The translations under genes were made by a program, and so were the position numbers. From Nonomuraea turcica (GTDB lineage: Bacteria > Actinomycetota > Actinomycetes > Streptosporangiales > Streptosporangiaceae): DNA of 64,000 bases. The notes below the pieces were generated by a model, which had not been told where the DNA came from, did no database searches, and was given only the letters and a program-made list of their open reading frames with translations. Location of the stretch: positions 372,001 through 436,000 of the forward strand of contig NZ_JAUZQF010000001.1 in the NCBI RefSeq assembly GCF_030718205.1, written 5' to 3'. This document shows positions 22,207 to 30,760 of this stretch, piece after piece. Positions within the stretch are counted from its first letter, which is position 1. Every line of letters begins with the position of its first letter.

Positions 22207-22989
22207 GTGCTGAGCCGCGACCAACTCCGCGAGCACCTCGTCCGCAGCCGGATTGCCGGCGACGTCGCGACCTCCCGCGAGAACAACCTCGACCACTACA
22301 GCTCGCTGGCCAACGGCGATGATTACTACAAGCTGGGGCTGACGTTCGACCAGCCGTGGTCCTACCGCGACATCCTGGCGCTCATGGCCAAGTCCGCCGG
22401 CGTGGTCGCCGACGCCGGGCACCGCTGGGGCCAGGACACCATCGATCCCGACCTGACGATCGACGCCGTCGACGCCATGGCGGAGCGGATCGCCGCGGTG
22501 TTGTCGCGGCCGAGCCCGCGCGTGTTGTTCGCCACCGGGCATCCGACCGGGCTGCTCGCCATCCACCTGCCGCTGGCCGCGCTGCTGGCCGGGCACGGCG
22601 CCGAGCTGCTGACGCCGGGCGAGGGATGGGCGTATGCCGGGTCGGCCTTCGGTCGCCCGCGCCACATCCGCTACCTGCAGGACATCGCGATGCTCGACGA
22701 CAGAGGCGGCTTCGTGCACAGCCACGACGCCGCGCCCATGCGGCACATGCTCGGCGAGCTCGACGGAGAGCTGCCCGACCTGGTGATCGCCGATCACGGA
22801 TGGGCGGGCGCTGCCGGAGAGGCCGGCGTGCCGACGGTCGCGTTCGCCGACAGCAACGACCCGGGCCTGTTCGTCGGGGAGGCGGAAGGCAAGATCGACG
22901 TGGTCGTGCCACTCGATGACAATGTGCTGCCCCGCTATTACGCTCCGCTGACAGACAGACTGGTCACTCAGGTCTCACGAGCCCTTTGA
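22207..22989 (+). CDS. Conserved actinobacterial protein, putative phosphatase
   Basis: The 260-residue protein is recalled from actinobacterial genomes as a gene annotated 'phosphatase' next to acuC. It has a central alternating alpha/beta region with FATGHPTGLLA at about residues 112-122, LVIADHGWAGAAG near 196-208, and a conserved FADSNDPG segment, which suggest a nucleotide- or phosphate-binding Rossmann-like fold. None is a textbook HAD or PP signature. GTG 22207 has GAGGA at 22195-22199. It may act with AcuC, but no substrate is evident. Confidence 0.7.
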   Translation: MLSRDQLREHLVRSRIAGDVATSRENNLDHYSSLANGDDYYKLGLTFDQPWSYRDILALMAKSAGVVADAGHRWGQDTIDPDLTIDAVDAMAERIAAVLSRPSPRVLFATGHPTGLLAIHLPLAALLAGHGAELLTPGEGWAYAGSAFGRPRHIRYLQDIAMLDDRGGFVHSHDAAPMRHMLGELDGELPDLVIADHGWAGAAGEAGVPTVAFADSNDPGLFVGEAEGKIDVVVPLDDNVLPRYYAPLTDRLVTQVSRAL

Positions 22990-23301
22990 GTCGAATTCGG
23001 TCCTCCCGATACCGTCTTTTCGCGCCTGCATTCCAAGAGGCTCGCTGTCCCTTTGCCAACTTTTGACGGGGCTCCGGCGACTCTTATGTGTGGCAACTTG
23101 GACAGTTCCAACGTCCGAGTCTGGTGCTCGGCCCGGCAGCTGGCCAGCAACTTTGCTGGTTCGGCTGACAGGTGGCTCCGTCCAGAGAGAAAATAGGGGG
23201 TTTGCCGAGTCGGAGTCCCGACTTACGCTGACGGCAGTACACGTGCGTGAGCAATGGCACCAGTGGGGATAACCCGGAAACACGTGCGGAAGAGGCGTCC
23301 G
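22990..23301. other. Leader region of the excisionase-like regulator
   Basis: This 312-base gap holds no credible gene. A 16-base dyad (AGTCGG-AGTC-CCGACT at 23208-23223) and a moderately AT-rich stretch near 23185-23200 suggest a promoter/operator for the small regulator that follows. The length fits a long untranslated leader. Confidence 0.4.
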
Positions 23302-23505
23302 ATGGGTGCAGGCGAAAGACCTCTCAGCGAGGTGAAGTTCCTGACCGTCGCAGAAGTGGCGACGGTCATGAGGGTGTCCAAGATGACGGTGTACCGGCTC
23401 GTACACTCCGGCGAGCTCCCGGCCATCAGGGTAGGCCGGTCGTTCAGAGTGCCCGAGCAGGCGGTACACGACTATCTGCGGGAGGCCTACATCGAGGCAG
23501 GTTGA
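23302..23505 (+). CDS. Small helix-turn-helix DNA-binding protein (excisionase/BldC-like fold)
   Basis: The 67-residue protein is one winged helix of the MerR/excisionase type (FLTVAEVATVMRVSKMTVYRL then a wing ending FRVPEQAV). It has the same fold as BldC but lacks the BldC hallmark DPKTVTRW; the true BldC is at 49078. Conserved actinobacterial proteins of this kind sit beside the bS22 gene and act as regulators, not as phage excisionases. I chose ATG 23302 because GGAAGAGG precedes it; starts up to 23254 are open. Confidence 0.85.
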   Translation: MGAGERPLSEVKFLTVAEVATVMRVSKMTVYRLVHSGELPAIRVGRSFRVPEQAVHDYLREAYIEAG

Positions 23506-23545
23506 CGTAGCGACGTGAATGGTCACGCCGTGAGTGCTGTCGCGG

Positions 23546-23585
23546 GAGAGGCCCGGCCGCGGCGAGAGACACGGCCGGGCTCTCG
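23546..23585 (+). terminator. Terminator after the small regulator
   Basis: A stem of 23546-23559 with 23572-23585, containing a perfect GCCCGGCCG/CGGCCGGGC core and one bulged G, lies about 40 bases past the stop codon. Confidence 0.6.
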
Positions 23586-23683
23586 CCCCCCCAAGGGGCG
23601 ATCTACGGTGGATCGCCGGTAGTCTGTGAGCCGGTGTGCGCTCGCACTCCGATTCAGACTTGCTACCAGCACCAGGGGGTCCC

Positions 23684-23782
23684 GTGGGCTCTGTTATCAA
23701 GAAGCGCCGCAAGCGGATGGCCAAGAAGAAGCACCGCAAGCTGCTCAAGAAGACGCGCATCCAGCGGCGTAACAAGAAGTAA
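23684..23782 (+). CDS. Small ribosomal protein bS22 (AURKAIP1/COX24 domain)
   Basis: This 32-residue, extremely basic protein (about half Lys and Arg, beginning [12 protein letters not shown] and ending RRNKK) matches bS22, the tiny extra 30S protein found near the decoding centre in mycobacterial ribosomes. It begins at GTG 23684 after AGGGGG at 23673-23678 and stops at TAA 23780. It is too short for most gene finders. The epimerase gene follows after 22 bases. Confidence 0.93.
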   Translation: MGSVIKKRRKRMAKKKHRKLLKKTRIQRRNKK

Positions 23783-23804
23783 CGAACGCAGCTGCGAGGC
23801 GCTG

Positions 23805-24800
23805 ATGACCCACACCGTGCTCGTCACCGGGGTCTCGCGCCACATCGGCGCCCGGGTGGCGAGTGTTCTAGCTGCGGACCCGGACATCAGCCGTGTCATA
23901 GGAGTCGACACCGTGCCGCCCCCCTCGCTGACGCGGGACGGCGGCGACTCCCTCGGCCGGACGGAGTTCGTCCGGGTCGATCTGCGTAGCCCCGACATCG
24001 CTCAGGTGATCGCGGCCGCGGACATCGACACCGTTGTGCACATGAGCCTGGTCAGCGCTCCCTCGCGGAGCGGTGGCAGGGCTGCCATGAAGGAGCACAA
24101 CGTCATCGGCACCATGCAGCTGCTCGGGGCCTGCCAGCGGTCGGCGACCGTGCGGCGCGTGGTGGTCCGCTCCACCACCGCCGTCTATGGCTCGTCGCCG
24201 CGGGATCCGGCGGTGTTCACCGAGGACCTGGAGCCGCACGACGGTCCCAGCCACGGCTACGCCAAAGACGCGGTCGAGGTCGAAGGCTACGTACGCGGTT
24301 TCGCCCGGCGCCGTCCCGACGTGACGGTGTCACTGCTGCGCTTCGCCAACTTCATGGGTCCAGGCGTGGACTCGCCGCTGACGCGTTACTTCACCCAGCC
24401 GGTGCTGCCGACCGTGTTCGGCTTCGACCCACGGCTGCAGTTCGTCCACGAGGACGACGCGGTCGAGGTGCTGCGCCGGATGGCGAGCGAGGATCATCCC
24501 GGCACGTTCAACGTGGCCGGGGTCGGCGTGCTGCTGCTGTCGCAGTGCGCCAGGCGGGCGGGGCGGCTGTCGCTGCCACTGCTCTCGCCCGCGTTCAAAC
24601 TGCTGGGCAACACCGCGCGCCGGGTCGGGCTCGTCGAATACTCGCCCGAGCAGCTCAGACTGATGAGCCATGGCCGCGCTGTCGACACCTCCAGGCTGGA
24701 GGCCGAGCTCGGCTGGAAGCCCAAGTTCACGACCGGGGCGGCCTACGACGACTTCTTGCGTTCCCGGGGCCTGCACCCGTTCGGAGGTGTGCCGAGTTGA
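23805..24800 (+). CDS. NAD-dependent epimerase/dehydratase (extended SDR)
   Basis: The 331-residue protein has the Rossmann motif VTGVSRHIGARV (residues 6-17) and later a Ser-Thr-Thr-x3-Tyr and a downstream YAKD segment (about 145-150), typical of extended SDR sugar-nucleotide epimerases. GVSRHIG departs from the canonical GxxGxxG, having only two of the glycines, as in many actinobacterial relatives at this locus. It overlaps the acyltransferase by 4 bases; the pair may act on envelope glycolipids. Confidence 0.85.
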   Translation: MTHTVLVTGVSRHIGARVASVLAADPDISRVIGVDTVPPPSLTRDGGDSLGRTEFVRVDLRSPDIAQVIAAADIDTVVHMSLVSAPSRSGGRAAMKEHNVIGTMQLLGACQRSATVRRVVVRSTTAVYGSSPRDPAVFTEDLEPHDGPSHGYAKDAVEVEGYVRGFARRRPDVTVSLLRFANFMGPGVDSPLTRYFTQPVLPTVFGFDPRLQFVHEDDAVEVLRRMASEDHPGTFNVAGVGVLLLSQCARRAGRLSLPLLSPAFKLLGNTARRVGLVEYSPEQLRLMSHGRAVDTSRLEAELGWKPKFTTGAAYDDFLRSRGLHPFGGVPS

Positions 24801-25702
24801 GTGTTCCCAGCGAAGAGGACGCGCGGGTGATCCCGATCAGCGCCGCGCCGTCCTTCGAGCAGCCGGATCCTGAGCCCCTGGCCAAGCTCCTGGCCTTCGT
24901 CCGCAGGCGGGTCAGCGGCGACTACGAGGTCGACGAGTTCGGCTACGACGCCGAGCTGACGGACAAGGTCTTCCTCGAGCTGGTCAGGCCCCTCTACACC
25001 CGCTGGTTCCGGGTCGAGACGGTCCAGCTCAAGAACGTGCCCGAGGAGGGCGGCGCCCTGGTCGTCGCCAACCACTCGGGCACGCTGCCGCTCGACGCGC
25101 TGATGCTCCAGGTGGCCATGCACGACGACGTGGGCAGGCCGCTGCGGCTACTCGGCGCCGACCTGGTCTACCAGCTGCCGATGCTCAGCCACCTGGCCCG
25201 CAAGACTGGCCACACGCTGGCCTGCAGGGAGGACGCTGACCGGCTGCTGCGCAAGGGCGAGCTGGTCGGGGTGTTCCCCGAGGGCTTCAAGGGCGTCGGC
25301 AAGCCGTTCTCCGAGCGCTACAAGCTGCAGCGGTTCGGCCGCGGCGGGTTCGTGGCGTCGGCCATCCGCGCCGGGGTGCCGATCCTGCCCACCGCGATCG
25401 TGGGCGCCGAGGAGATCTATCCGAAGATCGGCGATCTGAAGTTCCTGGCCAGGACGCTCGGCCTGCCCTACCTGCCGATCACACCGTTCTTCCCGCTGCT
25501 CGGCCCGCTCGGGCTGGTGCCGCTGCCGTCCAAGTGGATGATCGAGTTCGGCGAGCCGATCCGCACCGACGAATACGAGCCGTCGGCGGCCGACGATCCG
25601 ATGCTGGTGTTCAACCTCACCGACCACATACGCGAGGTGATCCAGCAGATGCTCAACGAGTTGCGGCTGCGCAGAGGCCACGCCTTCCCGCCGTTCCTGT
25701 AG
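24797..25702 (+). CDS. Lysophospholipid acyltransferase (PlsC family)
   Basis: The 301-residue enzyme transfers acyl groups to a glycerophosphate or glycolipid at the membrane. The HX4D active site is NHSGTLPLD at about residues 94-102, and block III FPEG lies near 157-160. A TTG start at 24797 is favoured by GGAGG at 24783-24787 and by the 4-base overlap with the epimerase stop. The protein lacks strong membrane helices, so it probably binds the membrane peripherally. Confidence 0.88.
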   Translation: MSVPSEEDARVIPISAAPSFEQPDPEPLAKLLAFVRRRVSGDYEVDEFGYDAELTDKVFLELVRPLYTRWFRVETVQLKNVPEEGGALVVANHSGTLPLDALMLQVAMHDDVGRPLRLLGADLVYQLPMLSHLARKTGHTLACREDADRLLRKGELVGVFPEGFKGVGKPFSERYKLQRFGRGGFVASAIRAGVPILPTAIVGAEEIYPKIGDLKFLARTLGLPYLPITPFFPLLGPLGLVPLPSKWMIEFGEPIRTDEYEPSAADDPMLVFNLTDHIREVIQQMLNELRLRRGHAFPPFL

Positions 25703-25767
25703 TGCAACCGGTGGGGTGTCCCCGGTGTTCTCCGGGCGATTCGTCGTCAACACCGAAGGACATCCCC

Positions 25768-26553
25768 ATGGATCTCGAGCTTTCCGGCCGCGTCGCCGTC
25801 GTCACCGGCGCGTCCAAGGGCATCGGCCTCGCCGTCGCCCGAACCCTGGCCGACGAGGGCGCGCACGTGGTCGCCGCCTCCCGTACACCGGTCGACGCCA
25901 AAGCGACGCACGTCGCGGTCGACCTCATGGACCCGCAGGCGCCGGCGCGGGTCATCGCGCGTGCGGTGGAGGAGTTCGGCGGCGTGGACATCCTCGTCAA
26001 CAACGCCGGCGGGCCGCCGCCCGGGGTGAGGTTGCCGCGGGTCGGGTTCATGACGCCCGGCGACGCGGACTGGCAGGCGATGTTCGAGTTCAACCTGTTC
26101 GCGGCCGTACGCATGATCCGCGCCGCCGTGCCCGTCATGATCGAGCGGGGCGGCGGCTCGATCATCAACATCTCCAGCGGCTCGGCTCGGCAGCCCGGGG
26201 CCATGAACGTCGACTACGGCGCGGCCAAGGCGGCGCTCAACCACGTCGGCAAGGCCGTGTCGGAGGAGTTCGGCGCGCAGGGCATCCGGGTCAACACGAT
26301 CTCGCCCGGGCCCGTGCTCACCCACTGGTGGACAAAGGAGGGCGGGGCCGCCGAGGTCATCGGCGGCATGGCCGGGGCCTCCAAGGAGGACATCGTCGCC
26401 CGGGTCGCCCCTGACATGATGAAACTGGTCACCGGGCGTCTGGTGCGTCCGCAGGAGATCGCGGACATGGTCGCCCTGCTGGCCTCGCCCCGCTCGGCCA
26501 GCACGACCGGCGCCGAGTTCGCCGTCGACGGAGGCTTCCTGAAGGAGCTGTGA
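25768..26553 (+). CDS. Short-chain dehydrogenase/reductase
   Basis: This 261-residue classical SDR has the TGASKGIG cofactor motif (about residues 14-21), NNAGG at about 82-86, Ser in the NISSGS segment, and catalytic Tyr150 and Lys154. FabG-like oxidoreductases of this form reduce ketones or oxidise alcohols with NAD(P)(H). ATG 25768 has GAAGGA upstream. It is separated from the acyltransferase by 65 bases and may have its own promoter. Substrate unknown. Confidence 0.88.
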   Translation: MDLELSGRVAVVTGASKGIGLAVARTLADEGAHVVAASRTPVDAKATHVAVDLMDPQAPARVIARAVEEFGGVDILVNNAGGPPPGVRLPRVGFMTPGDADWQAMFEFNLFAAVRMIRAAVPVMIERGGGSIINISSGSARQPGAMNVDYGAAKAALNHVGKAVSEEFGAQGIRVNTISPGPVLTHWWTKEGGAAEVIGGMAGASKEDIVARVAPDMMKLVTGRLVRPQEIADMVALLASPRSASTTGAEFAVDGGFLKEL

Positions 26554-26612
26554 ACCCTTGTGGCGGGTTGAGGCAAGACATCGGTGACCGATCCCCCTAC
26601 AGAAGGGCGGAG

Positions 26613-27191
26613 ATGATCCTTCAACCCGCCACCCGGGGTGCGGACGCGGAGCTCGTATGCGCCTCGTGGACCGACCCCGAGGTGTTCGCCGAGCTGTTCG
26701 ACCGCTACTCCGCCATGCTCTATCGGTACGTCTCCAAACGGCTCGGCCCCGAGCCCGCGGAAGACCTCGTCGGCGAGACGTTCCTGGTCGCCTTCTCCCG
26801 CAGGGAGAGCTATGACCTGGCGTACGAGGACGCCCGGCCGTGGCTCTTCGGCATCCTCACCAAGCTCATCTCCCGGCACCACCGCAAGGAGGCCGCCCGC
26901 TACCGCGCCCTCCTGCGTGCCCCTGTCGACTCCGACATCGAGTCGCCCGCCGACCGGGTGGCCGCCGGTGTGACCGCTCAGGCCGTACGCGCCGAGCTGG
27001 CGGGCGCACTGGCCGCCCTGCCCACCAAGGACCGCGACGTCCTGCTGTTGATCGCCTGGGGCGATCTCACGTACGAGGAGGTCGCGCAGGCGCTCGGCAT
27101 CCCCATCGGAACCGTGCGCTCCCGCCTCAACAGGGGCAGGCGGAAGGTACGTGCCGCGCTCGGCGACGCCAACCCCATGGAGGAGGAGTGA
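26613..27191 (+). CDS. ECF-type RNA polymerase sigma factor
   Basis: The 192-residue protein has sigma region 2 (about residues 26-90; FDRYSAMLYRYVSKRLG, then DLVGETFLVAF) and region 4 (about 130-180; LPTKDRDVLLLIAWGDLTYEEVAQALGIPIGTVRSRL). The ATG at 26613 follows an AAGGG-type site. Its stop codon lies 2 bases before the downstream LCP gene, and the AGGAGGAG for that gene is inside its last codons, so they are tightly coupled. The downstream membrane protein is the probable anti-sigma partner. Confidence 0.92.
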   Translation: MILQPATRGADAELVCASWTDPEVFAELFDRYSAMLYRYVSKRLGPEPAEDLVGETFLVAFSRRESYDLAYEDARPWLFGILTKLISRHHRKEAARYRALLRAPVDSDIESPADRVAAGVTAQAVRAELAGALAALPTKDRDVLLLIAWGDLTYEEVAQALGIPIGTVRSRLNRGRRKVRAALGDANPMEEE

Positions 27192-27193
27192 CG

Positions 27194-28195
27194 ATGGACG
27201 ACCTGAAGCTGCTCCGCGACCTCGGCGGGGAGCTGGAGCACGAACCGCCCGCGACGCTCGTCCGCCAGCGGGACCGCCTGCTGCGGGCCCGGCCGCGGCG
27301 CCGGTGGGCAGGCTGGTGGACCGCCGGGCTCGTGGCCGTCGCCACGGCCGCCGCGGTCGCCGTGCCCACCGTGCTGATCGCCGACCGGCACACCGCCGCG
27401 CCTCCTGCCGGATCGCAGGCCGTGGACATGAGCGGCACGCGTAACGTGCTGGTGATCGGGTCGGACACGCGGGAGGGTGAGGGCAACGCTCCTTATGGCC
27501 CGCGGTCCACCGGAGCGGGGAAACGGTCCGACACCATCATGATCATTCACGTGCCCGCCGATCGGGGCAGGGCCACGGCCGTCAGCGTGCCGCGCGACTC
27601 GATGGTGGCGATTCCCGCCTGCTCGGGGCTGCCGGCGCGGACGGACATGATCAATTCGGTGTACAACAAGGGCGGGGCCGCCTGCCTGCGCAGGACACTG
27701 GAAAAGCTGACCGGGCTGTCCATCCAGCACACGGTGGAGGTGGACTTCGCGGGCTTCAAAGGCATGGTGGACGCGCTCGGGGGAGTGGAGATCACCGTGG
27801 CCCGGGCCGTGGACGATCCGAAGGCGAAGCTGAAGCTGCCTGCCGGGAAGGTCCTGCTGAACGGGGAGACGGCGCTGGGATATGCGCGGCTGCGGTATGT
27901 CGGCGATGGGTCGGACATCGGGCGGATCAAGCGGCAGCAGCAGCTCGTGCTCGCGATGGTGAAGAAGGCCGGCGCGGCCTTCGCGGACGCCGATCGGCTG
28001 AAGGCCTTCCTCGGTGCGCTGCGGAAGGCGGTCAAGACCGACCTGAGCTTGGAGGCGATGTACGAGCTGGCGGGCGAGCTGTCGAAGACCAAGATGGATG
28101 TGGTGACGGTCCCGTGGGAGCCGTACACGCGTGACAACCACCGCCTCCAGTGGAAGCAGCCGGAGGCCGGTGAGCTGTTCAAGTCGCTGAAGTGA
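27194..28195 (+). CDS. LytR-CpsA-Psr family protein with anti-sigma-like N-terminus
   Basis: The 333-residue protein starts with a cytosolic segment of about 40 residues (LLRDLGGELEHEPP) like those of membrane proteins encoded beside ECF sigma factors, followed by one membrane helix (about 43-65) and an extracellular LCP catalytic domain (about 85-300; NVLVIGSDTR, RSDTIMIIH, SVPRDSMV). LCP enzymes attach glycopolymers to peptidoglycan. Coupled to the sigma gene, it could sense wall polymer state and control sigma; that is inference. Confidence 0.82.
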   Translation: MDDLKLLRDLGGELEHEPPATLVRQRDRLLRARPRRRWAGWWTAGLVAVATAAAVAVPTVLIADRHTAAPPAGSQAVDMSGTRNVLVIGSDTREGEGNAPYGPRSTGAGKRSDTIMIIHVPADRGRATAVSVPRDSMVAIPACSGLPARTDMINSVYNKGGAACLRRTLEKLTGLSIQHTVEVDFAGFKGMVDALGGVEITVARAVDDPKAKLKLPAGKVLLNGETALGYARLRYVGDGSDIGRIKRQQQLVLAMVKKAGAAFADADRLKAFLGALRKAVKTDLSLEAMYELAGELSKTKMDVVTVPWEPYTRDNHRLQWKQPEAGELFKSLK

Positions 28196-28197
28196 CG

Positions 28198-28258
28198 CGA
28201 CCCGCCCGCCGCCCGCCGCCCCGCCGTCCGCCAGACGGAGGCCGCGGCGGGCGGGTCG
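28198..28258. terminator. Bidirectional terminator
   Basis: Perfect 15-base arms at 28198-28212 and 28244-28258 enclose an inner GC-rich hairpin. The structure lies between the convergent LCP and HAD genes and should stop transcription from both sides. Confidence 0.85.
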
Positions 28259-28276
28259 GGCGTGGTGCGGGGAGGC

Positions 28277-29152
28277 TCAGCGCTGCGTGCGGTAGTGGCG
28301 GCGCAGTGCGATGGCGGCGGCGACGCCGCCGGCCACGGCCCCCACGCCGGCGGCGATGGGCAGGGCCGTCAGAGTCGCCTTGCGCCCGGTGCGGAAGTCC
28401 TTGATGGGCCAGTCGTGTCTCCTGGCGTGCTCGCGGAGCTCGCTGTCCGGGTTGATGGCCACCGCCTGGCCGACCAGCGACAACATCGGCAGGTCGTTGG
28501 CCGAGTCGCTGTAGGCGGTGCAGCGGGTCAGATCGAGGCCCTCACGACGGGCCAGCGCCCGGACCGCCTCGGCCTTGGCCGGTCCGTGGAGGAGGTCGCC
28601 GACCAGCCGGCCGGTGTAGATGCCGTTGCTGGTCTCGGCCACCGTGCCGAGCGCGCCGGTCAGTCCGAGGCGCTGCGCGATGACCCTGGCCAGCTCCACC
28701 GGCGTGGCGGTGACCAGCCAGACCCGCTGCCCGGCGTCCAGGTGGGCCTGGGCGAGCGCCCGGGTGCCGCCCCAGATGCGGTCGGCCATGACCTCGTCGT
28801 AGATCTCCTCGCCTAGGCGTACGACGTCCTCGACCTTGGCGCCGGCCACGAACGCCAGCGCGGTCTCCCGGGCCACCGCGATGTGCTCGGGGTTTTCGTT
28901 GCCCCGCAACCGGAACACCGCCTGCCCCACGGCGAACTTGAACAGGTCGGACGTGGTGAACATGCCGCGTGTGGCAAGCCCTCTGGCGAAGTGGTAGATC
29001 GAGGCGCCGCGCATCATCGTGTTGTCGACGTCGAAGAAGGCCGCCGCCTGGAGGTCCGGCTCGACCGGGGCGACGGCGATCGCCGCTTCCGCCGCGGCCT
29101 CGCCGGCGGCCTCGGGCTCCACCTCGTGTCGTCGTCGGATTAGCCGCCACAT
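28277..29152 (-). CDS. HAD-IB family hydrolase with C-terminal membrane anchor
   Basis: The 291-residue protein has the HAD motifs FFDVDNT (Asp41, Asp43), TATPVE for motif II, a Lys in the GPAKAEA segment, and YSDSANDLP for motif IV, placing it with SerB-like phosphatases. A hydrophobic helix near residues 263-284 suggests membrane attachment. Members of this family near bldN may act on phospholipid headgroups or small phosphates; the substrate is not evident. It is 18 bases downstream of rsbN and may be co-transcribed. Confidence 0.88.
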   Translation of the reverse strand: MWRLIRRRHEVEPEAAGEAAAEAAIAVAPVEPDLQAAAFFDVDNTMMRGASIYHFARGLATRGMFTTSDLFKFAVGQAVFRLRGNENPEHIAVARETALAFVAGAKVEDVVRLGEEIYDEVMADRIWGGTRALAQAHLDAGQRVWLVTATPVELARVIAQRLGLTGALGTVAETSNGIYTGRLVGDLLHGPAKAEAVRALARREGLDLTRCTAYSDSANDLPMLSLVGQAVAINPDSELREHARRHDWPIKDFRTGRKATLTALPIAAGVGAVAGGVAAAIALRRHYRTQR

Positions 29153-29170
29153 GAGCGCCAGCTTACAGAG

Positions 29171-29809
29171 CTACCCGGGCGCGGCCAGACCTTCGATGTA
29201 GTGCAAATAGCCCTCCGCTTGGGTCTGCTGATCCTCGTTGAGCTGCGGGAGCATCGGCCCGACGACCTCTTTCTGGTCGCGTGCGAATTTTTCGATCTTC
29301 GGTGAGCGCGGCTCGGCCCGCTTCAGCCGGCTGATGCCCGACCGCGTGGACTTCTCCATCTCGGTGAGCGTCTCGCCGACCAGCGTGCCGTCGGACGAGC
29401 CGAGCAGGGTGGCGACCTCCTTGGCGCGGGTCTTGGCCGAGTCCAGCTCCCGCTCGCCGCGTTCGGCGTCGTCGGAGCTGAGGCGTACGAGCGTGCTCTC
29501 GGCGGCGCGCTTGAGCGGGTAGAGCGAGTCCCCCGGCACCGCCTGATAGGTGGCGAACGCCGAGATCATCATGGCCGCCGCCAGCCCGAACGTGGCCAGA
29601 TGGGACAGCAGGGGCCGCCGGCGTGCCGGGCGGCGGCGAGCGTGCTTGGGCGCGGCGGGACGCGCCCGCTCCGCGGCCAGGGCGCCGGAGAGCAGCTCCG
29701 CGCGCAGCCGGGCGCGGAAGGACGGCTCCGGCGCGCCGCCGATGGGCAGCCGCCGCAACTCCGTGAGGTGCTCGAGCACGCGTTCCCGCCGTCTGCGCGC
29801 CCTACCCAT
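29171..29809 (-). CDS. rsbN: Anti-sigma factor RsbN-like (DUF5667)
   Basis: The 212-residue single-pass protein has a basic cytosolic N-terminus (about residues 1-70), one membrane helix (about 72-95) and a helical extracytoplasmic C-terminal domain. The position directly downstream of bldN is that of RsbN, the membrane anti-sigma factor that holds BldN inactive in Streptomyces. ATG 29809 follows GGGAG; upstream codons in this frame have no such signal. Identification rests on gene order and topology, since the N-terminal domain diverges quickly in this family. Confidence 0.75.
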   Translation of the reverse strand: MGRARRRRERVLEHLTELRRLPIGGAPEPSFRARLRAELLSGALAAERARPAAPKHARRRPARRRPLLSHLATFGLAAAMMISAFATYQAVPGDSLYPLKRAAESTLVRLSSDDAERGERELDSAKTRAKEVATLLGSSDGTLVGETLTEMEKSTRSGISRLKRAEPRSPKIEKFARDQKEVVGPMLPQLNEDQQTQAEGYLHYIEGLAAPG

Positions 29810-29862
29810 GGCAGCTCCCGTATGGCCGTGACACCTGCCTAACGAGGGGTGGATGGGGGAGG

Positions 29863-30534
29863 TTACGCCAGGTCGTGCTTGAGCGCCCGGGCGAGCGCGC
29901 GTACGGCACGGAACTGCAGCGCTTTGATCGCTCCACTCTTCTTCCCCATGATCAGTGCGGTTTCCGCGAGCGAGAGGCCGTGCAGGAAACGCAGGACCAC
30001 GCATTCCTGCTGCTCAGGATTGAGATCTCGGACGGCACGCAGCACCCGGTCGTTGATGATGGCCGTGACCACGGCGTTCTCCGGAATGTGCGAGCCGTCG
30101 AGCGGAACGTCGATGATCTCCCCGGTGGGGATCTCGAGCCGGTACCGGCCCGACTTGAAGTGATCGGTCACCAGGTTCCTGGCGATGGTCACGAGCCAAG
30201 CGCCGAAGTCCCGGCCTTGCCAGGTGAAGTCGGCGATCCTGCGCAGCGCCCGGAGGAAGGTCTCGCTGGTCAGGTCCTCGGCGAGCTGGTGAGAGCCGAC
30301 CCGGAAGTAGATGTAGCGATAGACCAGGTCCACGTAGCGGTCGTAGAGCGTGCCAAAAGACTCCGTGCAGCCGTCCTTGGCGAGCATCACGAGCGTGCGT
30401 ACGTCGTCGGGTGCTCGTCCGTCGCCGGGCACTGCCGCGCCCGACTCTTCTGGGCGCACGGCGAGCTCGCCCGTCGGGGCAGGTCCAGCGACCGCTGGCG
30501 CGAGCAGCCCGGCGAACGGCGGCGAGTCAGGCAT
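29863..30534 (-). CDS. bldN: Developmental ECF sigma factor BldN-like
   Basis: The 223-residue sigma factor has an N-terminal extension of about 45 residues before region 2, then region 2 (about 58-120; FGTLYDRYVDLVYRYIYFRVG) and region 4 (about 165-218; LNPEQQECVVLRFLHGLSLAETALIMGKK). In Streptomyces BldN is made with a proteolytically removed extension and directs chaplin, rodlin and bldM genes during aerial growth. The next gene is rsbN-like, and rex-hem lies about 2 kb away, as in Streptomyces. The cognate surface proteins lie outside the window. Confidence 0.82.
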   Translation of the reverse strand: MPDSPPFAGLLAPAVAGPAPTGELAVRPEESGAAVPGDGRAPDDVRTLVMLAKDGCTESFGTLYDRYVDLVYRYIYFRVGSHQLAEDLTSETFLRALRRIADFTWQGRDFGAWLVTIARNLVTDHFKSGRYRLEIPTGEIIDVPLDGSHIPENAVVTAIINDRVLRAVRDLNPEQQECVVLRFLHGLSLAETALIMGKKSGAIKALQFRAVRALARALKHDLA

Positions 30535-30619
30535 CCGGTATCCCTAGGGGTAAGGGGTGCGGCGTGCTCGAACACTCTAGAAATCAACCGGAAATTTCAC
30601 AATCCGCTGAGTGCATGCA

Positions 30620-30632
30620 TGACTACCTGTAA
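30620..30632. promoter_or_regulatory. Candidate BldD half-site pair upstream of bldN
   Basis: TGAC-N5-GTAA matches the outer half-sites of the BldD consensus (TNAC...GTNA) but not the centre. It lies about 86 bases upstream of the bldN start. BldD represses bldN in Streptomyces; here the match is short and could be chance. Confidence 0.3.
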
Positions 30633-30760
30633 TCGGCGGATACGGTGTAGGCGCGCGGTCCCCTACCTGCGGTGAACCGTTCAACTCGGCTCACGTCGTC
30701 GTACCCGTTCCGTCATCGGCTACCGGCAGGGAGGCATCCTCCGGCAGCATTGGAGTCACC

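Noticed and set aside
23240-23301. Possible riboswitch suggested by the GGGGATAACCCGG segment
   Set aside because: Only a short similarity to a riboswitch core; no full set of helices was found.
23302-23505. Phage excisionase and hence a mobile element
   Set aside because: No integrase, attachment repeat or phage gene is nearby, and the locus is a conserved actinobacterial one next to bS22.
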